DNA of 64,000 nt from Candidatus Proelusimicrobium volucris (GTDB lineage: Bacteria > Elusimicrobiota > Elusimicrobia > Elusimicrobiales > Elusimicrobiaceae): positions 416,694 through 480,693 of the forward strand of contig CALUXD010000002.1 in assembly GCA_944324665.1 (NCBI GenBank), read 5' to 3'. Below the pieces are notes generated by a model that was given only the letters and a program-made list of their open reading frames with translations, had not been told where the DNA came from and searched no databases. A program made the position numbers and the translations under genes. Positions 8,665 to 15,928 of this stretch are shown here, piece by piece (the first letter of the stretch is position 1; the number at the start of each line of letters is the position of its first letter).

Positions 8665-10287
8665 CTAGAGAGTATTGATATAAAGGCGGGATAGTTCCTT
8701 CTCGCGCGGATATTTAATCAGATAAGATTGCGCTAAATCGTGGGCTTTGGTTTTTAAGGCTGATTTTTCTTCCGGGGATAGTTTTTTGTCCAAGCTTTTA
8801 TTATAATATTCCACCCCCAAGCGCAAAGCGTAGCGCGGCGATGGATAATAGCGCAATGCCTTTTGATAGTATTCCACTTTACCCTCGTATTTAAAACCGT
8901 TGGCGAAGTAATAATACCGCCAAGCTATCGCTTTTTGCAGAGTATAGTAAAAAGTTAGGCAGAAAACGGCTAATATTATAATCTTTAACCATAATTTTAT
9001 ACTTATTCTGGAATAATTTTCTCTGTAAAAAGATACTCCGCAAAGCATACCCGCCAAAATGAATACGACGCAAGCGCAGGCCGGTATAAACAACGGGAAG
9101 TCTATCGCACTGCTTATGCAAAAGGATATAAGGGCGCATATCAGCCCACTGTAGAAGACTTGCTTCTTTAAAGACAGGTATTTTAAGCGTTTTAAAGCCA
9201 ACAAGAAAAATAAAAGCGTAAGCAGAAACGGCGGAAGAGTGCCGGCTATCCCCGCGCCCAAAAGGATTTCCAGCGGGTCGCTGTGCAGGCGTTCTATGTA
9301 TTCTCTAAGGGGTTGGGTGTAATTGGTTATCATTATCGGCATAGCTCCTATCCCGGTGCCGAATAGCGGGCGCTCTTTTAACGCTTTTAAGGCGGAAGTG
9401 TACAAGTCTTTTCTTATGTCTACCGAGCGGGAAGACGTCCTATGCGCGAAGGCGTTAATATCTCCTTTCTCTTTCAAGGCGAAAAATACTCCCCCGAAAA
9501 ATAAAATTAGAACCATAATAATGGCTGTAATTTTGGCTGCCCTATTTTTTAAGAAAAAATACGCCAAGAAAAGGGAGTAAACAAAAGCGCCCGTAAACAA
9601 AGCCAGCATGGTCCCTCTTGAGCGGGTAAATACGGCCGCAAAAGCCAAAAAGAAGAATAAAAACAGGAATAAGATCTGCTTTGCGTAAAACTCATTTCTT
9701 TTATTTTCCGCGAGATATTTATTTTTCCCGGCAAAATGCACCGCCGATAAAGTCGCGCAGAGTATCGCGGAAACAGCTAAGAAACAGCCCCCATGGTTAC
9801 GGTTTATGAATGGGCCTATCCCCCCGTTAAAATCTATCAAAGTCTTAAGATATAGTCCCGGCACCGCTATATGCAGCAAGGTAGTTATGACGGCGGGAAT
9901 GATTATTATCCATATTATTACTTTATTGGATTTGAAGTCGCCCGCGATATTGCTTCCTATAACAAAAAGGGCCAACCAAGTGAGAAAAAGTGCGGCGTGA
10001 TCCAAAGTATAAAGGCGCATAAGGGTGGCCGGGAAATTGGGTACGGGATCCAAAATCGTCGTTGTAAAACAGGCTTGTATAAGAGTATAGACTATAAGAA
10101 ACAAAAAAGCCGCCGCCGCCGCTTTGAAGGGTTTTGTCAGGATTAGGCCCCGTCTGAAGAGGAGCATCGCCGATAATATAAATGCGCAGCCTTGAAAAAT
10201 GGAAAAAGCCCACGGAGTGGTGCCCGCAAAAGCAAATACCAAAAAGAAAAGTTGTATAGCAAAAAAGCCTTTAAAGAATAAATCCAT
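8665..10287 (-). CDS. O-antigen ligase/polymerase (WaaL/Wzy) family membrane protein with C-terminal helical repeats
   Basis: A 540-residue protein with about 12 hydrophobic segments and a large periplasmic loop in the second half, where RPLFGTGIGAMPIM and RLHSDPLEILLGAGI match the Wzy_C signature region. The last 80 or so residues (YYQKALRYYPSPRYALRLGVEYYNKSL onward, in TPR-like helical pairs) are soluble and probably periplasmic. The family either polymerises repeat units or ligates the polymer to its carrier. Its position upstream of wza and wzc and near a flippase fits the polymerase or ligase of the same polysaccharide. The promoter-like TACAAT ends 10 bases before the ATG. Ligase and polymerase cannot be told apart here. 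Confidence 0.85.
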   Translation of the reverse strand: MDLFFKGFFAIQLFFLVFAFAGTTPWAFSIFQGCAFILSAMLLFRRGLILTKPFKAAAAAFLFLIVYTLIQACFTTTILDPVPNFPATLMRLYTLDHAALFLTWLALFVIGSNIAGDFKSNKVIIWIIIIPAVITTLLHIAVPGLYLKTLIDFNGGIGPFINRNHGGCFLAVSAILCATLSAVHFAGKNKYLAENKRNEFYAKQILFLFLFFFLAFAAVFTRSRGTMLALFTGAFVYSLFLAYFFLKNRAAKITAIIMVLILFFGGVFFALKEKGDINAFAHRTSSRSVDIRKDLYTSALKALKERPLFGTGIGAMPIMITNYTQPLREYIERLHSDPLEILLGAGIAGTLPPFLLTLLFFLLALKRLKYLSLKKQVFYSGLICALISFCISSAIDFPLFIPACACVVFILAGMLCGVSFYRENYSRISIKLWLKIIILAVFCLTFYYTLQKAIAWRYYYFANGFKYEGKVEYYQKALRYYPSPRYALRLGVEYYNKSLDKKLSPEEKSALKTKAHDLAQSYLIKYPREKELSRLYINTL

Positions 10288-10330
10288 ATTAATTAATATT
10301 GTATAAAATTTGATATATTAAGATTATATT

Positions 10331-10783
10331 ATGAAAATATGTTTTATATGCCACGCTAATATATGCCGGAGTTTTGCCGCGGAACGCCTTTTAAAAGAGG
10401 CCGCGCTGAAAGCCGGACGGACGGATATAGAGGTCTTTTCCCGCGGATTGTACGCAAGCCCAGATTATGTCATTCCGGAGAAAATAAAGAACTTTCTTAA
10501 AGAAAACGGAGCCGATTTTGAGAATCATATTTCCACTCTCGTATCCGTAAAAGATTTGGAGCAGGCCGACTTGGTGCTTGTTATGACGCAGGATATATTG
10601 GATACGCTTTTGGACAGAGCACCGCAATATACCGATAAAATATTCCTTTTTTTGGATTATGCCTACGGCACTGAAAAGGATATGCCGGATCCTATCGCGC
10701 TTTCCGGCCGCCCGTTTGAAAAGATTATGACCGAACTTAAAAAAAACGTGGAAGTAGTTTTTAATAAGATAACGGCACGCTAA
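10331..10783 (+). CDS. Low-molecular-weight protein-tyrosine phosphatase (Wzb-like)
   Basis: A 150-residue cytoplasmic phosphatase of the LMW-PTP family, the usual counterpart of BY-kinases, which would dephosphorylate the tyrosine tail of the Wzc-like protein. The active-site loop is at residues 7-14 (CHANICRS: nucleophile Cys7, Arg13) and the general acid is Asp120 in MPDP. The loop deviates from the common CxGNxCRSP: the glycine is alanine and the proline after the serine is missing. Family length is normal. It is transcribed divergently from the ligase gene, separated by 43 AT-rich bases, and ends at a strong terminator. A YwlE-type arginine phosphatase role is the main alternative. Confidence 0.88.
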   Translation: MKICFICHANICRSFAAERLLKEAALKAGRTDIEVFSRGLYASPDYVIPEKIKNFLKENGADFENHISTLVSVKDLEQADLVLVMTQDILDTLLDRAPQYTDKIFLFLDYAYGTEKDMPDPIALSGRPFEKIMTELKKNVEVVFNKITAR

Positions 10784-10817
10784 GTTCTCCAAAAGAAAAG
10801 GCTTTTTTAAAAGACAT

Positions 10818-10847
10818 AAAAAATCCCCCCGTTACGGAGGGATTTTT
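10818..10847. terminator. Bidirectional intrinsic terminator
   Basis: The stem AATCCCTCC-type (ATCCCCCC / GGAGGGAT arms around a short loop) has an A-run on the left and a T-run on the right. It separates the phosphatase gene from the converging phage-like trio. Confidence 0.88.
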
Positions 10848-10851
10848 CATT

Positions 10852-11034
10852 TTATTCATTTCCGGCTTTTACCCCCAGCGCTTTTAGGGCGCTTTTTAGG
10901 GATTTGTATTCTTTCCAGCCTACATTTACCCCTTTGGGCCCCGTAGCTTTGGAGCATATAAGCAAATCATAATATTTGCCGTCTTGCTCTCTATAATATG
11001 GGCCTTGCGGGTTTTCCGAAAGTTGATACATCAT
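10852..11034 (-). CDS. Small protein of unknown function, last gene of a phage-like trio
   Basis: A 60-residue soluble protein, not recognised. It is rich in Tyr, Lys and Gly (YYREQDGKYYDLLICSKA, then GWKEYKSLKSALKALG) and has no signal peptide, membrane segment or cysteine motif. Its start codon overlaps the stop of the upstream 372-residue gene (ATGA), which argues for real translation, and it ends just before the terminator at 10818. In phage gene order a small protein after a tail-fibre-like gene is often a chaperone or attachment factor, but nothing in this sequence proves that. Confidence 0.55.
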   Translation of the reverse strand: MMYQLSENPQGPYYREQDGKYYDLLICSKATGPKGVNVGWKEYKSLKSALKALGVKAGNE

Positions 11035-12149
11035 TGCAGCACCTCCCAGCCTTTGTTTACGGCTATGGCTATATCTTCTTGGGTTAAATCAGCACTGCCG
11101 CTGGAACCCGTTATATTTATTTTTTGTCCCGCGCTTACCTGCGGCAGGCTTTCAAATAAACTTTTAAGGTTCTCTTTGTCCATACCCGTATAAGAAACAT
11201 CAATTTGCGGCGCACTTTGAGTAAACGGCCCTGCGGAAGATACCTTCAATCCTTTAAACCCGGTCATTGGTTTCTGAGAAGTCCCCGCACAGGTTATCCT
11301 TTCCAGCTTATCGCCCGAAGATAAATCCAGCATAGCCATATCCAAATTTGGGCAGTTGCCAAAGATATTAAAGGCATTGGTTAATGAGCCAAAATTTGAA
11401 TTTTCAAATATAACCCGACGCAGCGCTTGGGAGTTGTAAAACATATTTATGGTATCCTGGGGAGTAAAGTTTTTAAGCGTAACTTTGCTCAGTTTTGAAC
11501 AGTTCCTTAAAGAACAGTAATTCTTTGAGAGATAATTTCCGTAATTGATAACGGGCAGATAAGAAAGTTCTCCGCACTCGTTAAAAGCGCCGTATATGCT
11601 TTTTACTTTTATTTCTCCGCTTGAGGAAGTTACCGCCCGCAAATCTCTGTTACGGACTTTTTGGGTATCGTTGTCGTCCGAGAGCAAAAATCTTTCCATC
11701 AGGCAATCTGTGGCAAGGTGGACCCATAATACTCCTTGTTCTTGGGTTCCGCTCTCTTGGCTTCTTTCGCATTTGAAACCCGTTATATCCGCATTTTCGT
11801 TTACGGGCAAAAGAGTTAAGCTATAAGAAGTTAGGGCTTCGGGATAGTTTATAAGAATGCTTTCAAAATCCGCCAAATCGGCGATATTGATTACGCACTG
11901 CTGCCCATTTTCAAAGAGTGCGTATTCCCGTTGTCCCACAAGCACTTTATAGCCCCCTTCGCAATTGACGGAAAAAGAGAATACGGGATATTTGTCGCTT
12001 ATCAAAATGCCGATAGCTCCTTCAGGCGTCGTTTGGCGCAGTTCGGGCCAGGAAGAAGGCTTGGCCCAGTTGTACTCCGTAGGGATAAAGCCTTCCCCCG
12101 CCTTAAAACCCATATTCCCCTTAAGGGAAGTTAAAAGGGAAGTTTTCAT
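11031..12149 (-). CDS. Phage tail-fibre-like / BspA-type leucine-rich-repeat protein
   Basis: A 372-residue protein without a signal peptide. The C-terminal half contains irregular BspA-like leucine-rich repeats (SLRNCSKLSKVTLKNF, YNSQALRRVIFENS, FGNCPNLDMAMLDLS) and closes with a segment that I recognise from phage and prophage tail or receptor-binding proteins: IDVSYTGMDKENLKSLFESL, then KINITGSSGSADLT and the terminal AIAVNKGWEVLQ. The start lies one base after the stop of the upstream 101-residue gene and the stop overlaps the next start, so all three are coupled. No capsid, terminase, portal or integrase genes accompany it. It may be a prophage remnant, a domesticated adhesin or a tail-like accessory. 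Family assignment is by pattern recognition. Confidence 0.6.
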   Translation of the reverse strand: MKTSLLTSLKGNMGFKAGEGFIPTEYNWAKPSSWPELRQTTPEGAIGILISDKYPVFSFSVNCEGGYKVLVGQREYALFENGQQCVINIADLADFESILINYPEALTSYSLTLLPVNENADITGFKCERSQESGTQEQGVLWVHLATDCLMERFLLSDDNDTQKVRNRDLRAVTSSSGEIKVKSIYGAFNECGELSYLPVINYGNYLSKNYCSLRNCSKLSKVTLKNFTPQDTINMFYNSQALRRVIFENSNFGSLTNAFNIFGNCPNLDMAMLDLSSGDKLERITCAGTSQKPMTGFKGLKVSSAGPFTQSAPQIDVSYTGMDKENLKSLFESLPQVSAGQKINITGSSGSADLTQEDIAIAVNKGWEVLQ

Positions 12150-12150
12150 A

Positions 12151-12456
12151 TTACTGCACCGATACTTTAAGATCTTGGCTGGATATGCCAGTCAAATCGC
12201 ATTTTAAATAGAGATTGGCGAATTTGAGATATAGCGGCATATCGGCTTTAAGCAGGATTTGCACGCCGTTTTCATCGGTAAGCGGATAATAGTTTATATC
12301 GTCTTGGCTGACTTGCAGTTTTATGTCGCCCCCGCTGAAAGAGCCGGTGGCAAGCAGCATAATACATTCGCTCCTGCCGTTTGTGCAGGCGGCGATTTCC
12401 GTCAATTTTACGCTTTTGTTTATTTGTGGTGTTTGGGAGAGATCTGTTATAACCAT
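12151..12456 (-). CDS. Hypothetical protein, first gene of the phage-like trio
   Basis: A 101-residue, beta-rich soluble protein without a signal peptide or membrane segment. The central part (LLATGSFSGGDIKLQVSQDD, then YYPLTDENGVQILL) has the look of small phage structural or tail-associated proteins that describe a measured-value jelly-roll, but I cannot name the family. It heads a three-gene unit in which each gene starts within a few bases of the previous stop. Its ribosome-binding site (GAGG) lies inside the 3' arm of a perfect 8-bp hairpin described separately. Coding status is supported by coupling and a divergent asnA promoter upstream. Confidence 0.6.
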   Translation of the reverse strand: MVITDLSQTPQINKSVKLTEIAACTNGRSECIMLLATGSFSGGDIKLQVSQDDINYYPLTDENGVQILLKADMPLYLKFANLYLKCDLTGISSQDLKVSVQ

Positions 12457-12460
12457 TAAA

Positions 12461-12489
12461 AAAACCTCATATATAATTGAATATGAGGC
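12461..12489 (-). promoter_or_regulatory. Hairpin enclosing the ribosome-binding site of the phage-like trio
   Basis: Perfect inverted repeat: CCTCATAT at 12465-12472 and ATATGAGG at 12481-12488. Read on the - strand the 3' arm is followed by seven Ts and then AATGG, where the ATG is the start of the 101-residue gene. The GAGG of the arm is also the only plausible Shine-Dalgarno sequence. The element could block ribosomes, act as an intrinsic terminator, or both. Confidence 0.6.
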
Positions 12490-12556
12490 TCTCCCTAATT
12501 AAAAAGATACCAAAAAATGAGTATTTTGTCAATTTCCAATACTCGCTAGGATTTTA

Positions 12557-12562
12557 TACAAT
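12557..12562 (+). promoter_or_regulatory. -10 box of a probable leaderless asnA promoter
   Basis: TACAAT begins 12 bases before the asnA ATG and no Shine-Dalgarno sequence is present, so transcription should start at the ATG. Confidence 0.5.
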
Positions 12563-12568
12563 TTAATA

Positions 12569-13576
12569 ATGAAGAAATTGATAATACCAAAAGAATACAA
12601 AAGCTCTACCGATTTGAGGCAGACCCAAAAAGCCATAAAATTTATAAAAGACACTTTCCAAAAGAAATTGGCGCTGGCGCTTAATCTTGAAAGGGTTTCC
12701 GCCCCTTTGTTTGTGGAGGAGTCAAGCGGCCTCAACGACGACCTAAACGGTGTTGAGCGCCCCGTCAGTTTTGACCTTAAGCAAACAGGCGTCAAAGCCG
12801 TGATAGTACATTCTTTGGCCAAATGGAAGCGTATGGCCCTGAAACTTTATGATTTTAAGCCTGGACAAGGCCTTTACACCGATATGAACGCCATACGCCG
12901 CGACGAGGAAACCGATAATCTCCACTCCATATACGTAGATCAATGGGATTGGGAACTTATAATAACCCGCAAAGAACGCAATTTATCTTTCCTTAAGGAA
13001 ACGGTAAACAAAATAGCGGGCGTGCTTTGCGACACTTTGGCGGAACTTAAAAGGGAGTATCCGCAAGTTAAGACTGAAATAAAGCGGGACGTATTTTTTA
13101 TATCGGCCGAGGAATTGGAATCTTTATATCCCGCCCTATCGCCCAAAGAGCGGGAGACCGCAGTCTGCAAAGAACATAAGACTGTATTTATAATCGGCAT
13201 AGGCGGCGCTTTAAAAAGCGGCTTGCCGCACGACGGGCGCGCGCCAGATTATGACGATTGGTCCTTAAACGGCGATTTATTGGTTTATAATGATCTTCTG
13301 CGGGAAGCGTTTGAAATCTCTTCCATGGGCATTAGGGTTGATGCGGAGTCTTTGTCAAAGCAGTTGGAAGCGGCCTCCTGCCAAGAACGCAAGAAATATC
13401 ATTATCATAAACTGATTTTGGAGGACAAACTCCCCCTCACGATAGGCGGTGGGATAGGGCAAAGCCGCCTTTGCATGCTGCTTTTGGGCAAGGCGCATAT
13501 AGGGGAAGTGCAAGCCTCGCTTTGGCCTTCGGGCATGCGCGAGGAATGCTCGAAAAACGGCATCAATCTTTTGTAG
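12569..13576 (+). CDS. asnA: Aspartate-ammonia ligase (asparagine synthetase A)
   Basis: A 335-residue cytoplasmic enzyme that makes asparagine from aspartate, ammonia and ATP. It is a class II aminoacyl-tRNA-synthetase-like protein of normal AsnA length (E. coli AsnA is 330). Diagnostic stretches are the N-terminal IPKEYKSSTDLRQTQKAI, the substrate-binding APLFVEESSGLNDDLNGVE, KWKRMAL, LYTDMNAIRRDE, DQWDWE, and the C-terminal LPLTIGGGIGQSRLCM that forms the ATP site. The promoter-like TACAAT is so close to the ATG that the transcript is probably leaderless. An aldo/keto reductase gene follows after 9 bases and is probably co-transcribed. Confidence 0.97.
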   Translation: MKKLIIPKEYKSSTDLRQTQKAIKFIKDTFQKKLALALNLERVSAPLFVEESSGLNDDLNGVERPVSFDLKQTGVKAVIVHSLAKWKRMALKLYDFKPGQGLYTDMNAIRRDEETDNLHSIYVDQWDWELIITRKERNLSFLKETVNKIAGVLCDTLAELKREYPQVKTEIKRDVFFISAEELESLYPALSPKERETAVCKEHKTVFIIGIGGALKSGLPHDGRAPDYDDWSLNGDLLVYNDLLREAFEISSMGIRVDAESLSKQLEAASCQERKKYHYHKLILEDKLPLTIGGGIGQSRLCMLLLGKAHIGEVQASLWPSGMREECSKNGINLL

Positions 13577-13585
13577 GAGGGATAT

Positions 13586-14581
13586 ATGTATAAAGCTGAC
13601 GAAAGCAGATATTCTAAAATGAAGTACAATCGCAGCGGCAACAGCGGATTAAAGCTGCCGGCGGTTTCTTTGGGTTTGTGGCACAATTTCGGCACGAACG
13701 ACAATTTCGAGAATATGAAAGCGATATGTTTTACCGCTTTCGACAACGGCATTACCCACTTTGATTTGGCCAACAATTACGGCCCCGTGCCCGGCGCAGC
13801 GGAAGAGAACTTCGGCAAGATAATAAACGGCGATCTTAAACCTTACCGGGACGAGATTATCGTCAGCACCAAAGCGGGATACACTATGTGGCCCGGCCCT
13901 TACGGCGATTTTGGCGGCAGGAAGTATCTTTTGGCGAGTTTGGATCAAAGCCTTAAAAGAATGGGGCTTGAATATGTAGATATATTCTATTCCCACCGTA
14001 TGGACAAAGATACCCCCTTGGAAGAAACAATGGGCGCTTTGGACCAGACCGTAAAATCTGGCAAGGCCTTATACGCGGGTATTTCCAATTACGACGCTGA
14101 AACCACCGCCCAAGCCGCTTTAATACTTAAAGATTTGAAATGTCCTTTCGTAATCAATCAAATAAGGTATTCCATATTTGACAGGACGATAGAACGCAAC
14201 GGGTTAAAGAAATATGCCCGCAGAAACGGTATCGGTTTGATAGCGTTCAGCCCCTTGGCGCAAGGTCTTTTGACGAACAGATATCTAAACGGTGTACCGG
14301 AAGACAGCCGCATAGCCAAAGACGGACGCTTTTTAAAACGGGCGGATTTGACGCCCGAGCGTCTTTTGCAGATAATGGCCTTAAATGAAGTCGCCAAGAA
14401 ACGCAATCAGACTTTGGCGCAAATGGCTTTAAACTGGGTTTTGCGCGATGACTCGGTAACAAGCGTATTGATAGGCGCAAGCAGCCCGGAACAAGTCAAG
14501 GAAAATCTGGGGGTGATGGCGTTCCCCTCTTTTACGGAAGAGGAACTAAAGGCAATAGACAATATCGCCCCTATCGAGTAG
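13586..14581 (+). CDS. Aldo/keto reductase, YghZ (L-glyceraldehyde 3-phosphate reductase)-like
   Basis: A 331-residue NADPH-dependent (alpha/beta)8-barrel reductase. The catalytic tetrad is visible: Asp60 and Tyr65 in HFDLANNYG, Lys96 in STKAGYTMW and His127 in FYSHRMD. The N-terminal RYSKMKYNRSGNSGLKLPAV followed by SLGLWHNFG is characteristic of the YghZ/Gpr branch, which reduces L-glyceraldehyde 3-phosphate and methylglyoxal and relates to voltage-gated potassium channel beta subunits. The alignment of the first residues (ESRYSKM, equivalent to PERYGQM in YghZ) supports ATG 13586 as the start, preceded by AGGAGGG. It follows asnA by 9 bases and ends before a strong hairpin. Physiological substrate here is inferred. 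Confidence 0.93.
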   Translation: MYKADESRYSKMKYNRSGNSGLKLPAVSLGLWHNFGTNDNFENMKAICFTAFDNGITHFDLANNYGPVPGAAEENFGKIINGDLKPYRDEIIVSTKAGYTMWPGPYGDFGGRKYLLASLDQSLKRMGLEYVDIFYSHRMDKDTPLEETMGALDQTVKSGKALYAGISNYDAETTAQAALILKDLKCPFVINQIRYSIFDRTIERNGLKKYARRNGIGLIAFSPLAQGLLTNRYLNGVPEDSRIAKDGRFLKRADLTPERLLQIMALNEVAKKRNQTLAQMALNWVLRDDSVTSVLIGASSPEQVKENLGVMAFPSFTEEELKAIDNIAPIE

Positions 14582-14594
14582 ATTGCCAAGTATA

Positions 14595-14624
14595 AAAAGG
14601 CGGCTTTTGAGGCCGCCTTTTTTA
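14595..14624. terminator. Bidirectional intrinsic terminator
   Basis: The stem AAGGCGGC / GCCGCCTT with A- and T-runs on either side separates the aldo/keto reductase from the converging DUF805 gene. Confidence 0.92.
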
Positions 14625-14628
14625 TTGG

Positions 14629-14955
14629 TTATTTTGCTTTAGTGTGGGAAGTGGTCTTGCTTGGCAAAGCGCATAAAACGATAACGATCAACACACCTAT
14701 GCCGAAAATTGTGGTAAGCAGCCACCACGGGCTATGGCCGGCATCTCTAAGGCGCCTTGCCGATATGCTTAAAGACGGCAGTAATATAGCCAAGTTAAAA
14801 AGGCCCGCCAGCGGCGCAAATACAAGCCCTAAGACGAAACTTATTATAAAAGAGTACAAAACGAAATACCAAAATTCCGCCCTGTCCGCTTTTCCTTCGA
14901 AAGCTATATATTTTTTATTTACGACCTGTAAAAAATATTTTTTAAAAGACTCCAT
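14629..14955 (-). CDS. DUF805 family inner-membrane protein, copy 1
   Basis: A 108-residue membrane protein of the DUF805 (YhaH/YhaI) family. The N-terminus (FKKYFLQVVNKKYIAFEGKADRAEFWYF) has the family signature of aromatic residues followed by R.EFW, then three to four hydrophobic helices and the conserved SISARRLRDAGHSPWWLL motif. The C-terminal tail is lysine-rich and cytoplasmic. Function of the family is unknown. It starts after GAGAGGG, 78 bases downstream of a HAD hydrolase gene. The same HAD-DUF805 order recurs at 44633-45671. Confidence 0.88.
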   Translation of the reverse strand: MESFKKYFLQVVNKKYIAFEGKADRAEFWYFVLYSFIISFVLGLVFAPLAGLFNLAILLPSLSISARRLRDAGHSPWWLLTTIFGIGVLIVIVLCALPSKTTSHTKAK

Positions 14956-15033
14956 TTTTTACCCTCTCTTTTTTAATATAAAATATTTACTATATCTATA
15001 ATAATGCATAATGAGTATAAAAGCAAGAGAATT

Positions 15034-15636
15034 TTAATCTTTCAGCAGGATTGAGAGTTCGTTTTTAAGTTCTTGCGGGCTAGTGAAGTGAATTGCGGAA
15101 AAGCCAAGCTCTCGCGCGGCTTCCACATTTTTAATATTGTCGTCTATAAAAACGCAGTCCTCCGCTTTAAGATTATAGCGGGAGAGCAAAATTTGATATA
15201 TTTTCGGGAACGGTTTTATGCATTTTTCCTGTCCCGATACGACCATAGCGTCGAATAATGCAAAAAATTTAAAATTTTCTTTTGCCCAGGGGAATTTTTC
15301 GGCCGACCAATTTGTCAAAGCGTAAAGTTTATATCCCTTTTGTTTTAACTCTTTTAATATTTCCACCGTTCCTTGGAATATAGGGCCGAACATATGGTGC
15401 CAGCCCTCGTCGTAGAGTGCGATTTCTTTGGCGTATTCGGGGCAAGATTTTTGAGCGAGGGCGATATTCTCCTTAACGCTCATACCCGCGTCCATTTTCA
15501 AAATCCACTCGGAATTGCAACAGCGCGCCAAAAAGTCTTCCATACGATTGTCGTCGTTAAAGACTGCGCGGTAAAAATATCTGGGGTTCCAGTCGACAAG
15601 AACCCCGCCCAAATCGAATATTACGGTCTTTTTCAT
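15034..15636 (-). CDS. HAD-superfamily hydrolase, YihX-like
   Basis: A 200-residue phosphatase of the HAD superfamily in the branch of E. coli YihX, which dephosphorylates alpha-D-glucose 1-phosphate and other sugar phosphates. Motif I is IFDLGGVLVDWNPRYF with nucleophile Asp8; as in YihX the usual +2 Asp is a glycine. Motif II is ALTNWSAEKFP, motif III lysine in KCIKPFPKIYQILL, and motif IV CVFIDDNIKNVEAAR. The cap is a small helical insert. The -10-like TAGAAT preceded by TGA lies exactly 12 bases before the ATG, so the mRNA is probably leaderless. DUF805 copy 1 follows in the same direction. A haloacid dehalogenase role is less likely. Confidence 0.9.
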   Translation of the reverse strand: MKKTVIFDLGGVLVDWNPRYFYRAVFNDDNRMEDFLARCCNSEWILKMDAGMSVKENIALAQKSCPEYAKEIALYDEGWHHMFGPIFQGTVEILKELKQKGYKLYALTNWSAEKFPWAKENFKFFALFDAMVVSGQEKCIKPFPKIYQILLSRYNLKAEDCVFIDDNIKNVEAARELGFSAIHFTSPQELKNELSILLKD

Positions 15637-15642
15637 AGGGTT

Positions 15643-15651
15643 ATTCTATCA
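15643..15651 (-). promoter_or_regulatory. Extended -10 of a probable leaderless HAD gene
   Basis: On the - strand TGA-TAGAAT starts its hexamer 12 bases before the ATG at 15636. No Shine-Dalgarno sequence and no -35 box are visible. Confidence 0.55.
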
Positions 15652-15700
15652 TAAAAGAGGAATATTTAATAAAAAAGGATACCGTGTGCGAAAAATTTTA

Positions 15701-15706
15701 TATAAT
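15701..15706 (+). promoter_or_regulatory. -10 box upstream of tRNA-Arg
   Basis: TATAAT would set a start near 15713, 23 bases before the mature tRNA. No good -35 is visible. Confidence 0.4.
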
Positions 15707-15735
15707 ATTTATAGAAAATTTGTTGTAGAAAGTAC

Positions 15736-15807
15736 GCCCCCATAGCTCAATGGATAGAGCACCTGCCTTCTAAGCAGGGGATATAAGTTCGATTCTTATT
15801 GGGGGTA
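15736..15807 (+). tRNA. tRNA-Arg (anticodon TCT)
   Basis: The cloverleaf can be drawn by eye: acceptor GCCCCCA pairing with TGGGGGT at 15800-15806 (first pair a G-U wobble), D stem GCTC/GAGC, anticodon stem CCTGC/GCAGG with loop CTTCTAA giving TCT (AGA/AGG codons), T stem ATAAG/CTTAT with loop TTCGATT, and discriminator A at 15807. CCA is not encoded. A terminator follows at 15869. Confidence 0.95.
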
Positions 15808-15868
15808 TTTTATTTATAGTAAAAACTTTCCCCCGCTGCGCTTCTATGTTACAAAGACGACACGAATT

Positions 15869-15901
15869 TAAAAGCCCTCGTTTTAAAACGAGGGCTTTTT
15901 G
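15869..15901. terminator. Bidirectional intrinsic terminator
   Basis: A long stem AAAGCCCTCGTTTT / AAAACGAGGGCTTT ends in a T-run on both strands. It serves tRNA-Arg and the converging glycosyltransferase gene. Confidence 0.93.
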
Positions 15902-15928
15902 ATTATACAAAGCATTTAGCCGCGGGGG

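Noticed and set aside
7464-8668. Antisense open frames of 172 and 206 codons across wzc and wza
   Set aside because: They overlap well-supported genes on the other strand and have no ribosome-binding site or recognisable domain.
10852-12456. A complete prophage or tail-like bacteriocin cluster
   Set aside because: Only three genes are present, with no sheath, baseplate, portal, terminase, lysis or integrase gene and no attachment-site repeats.
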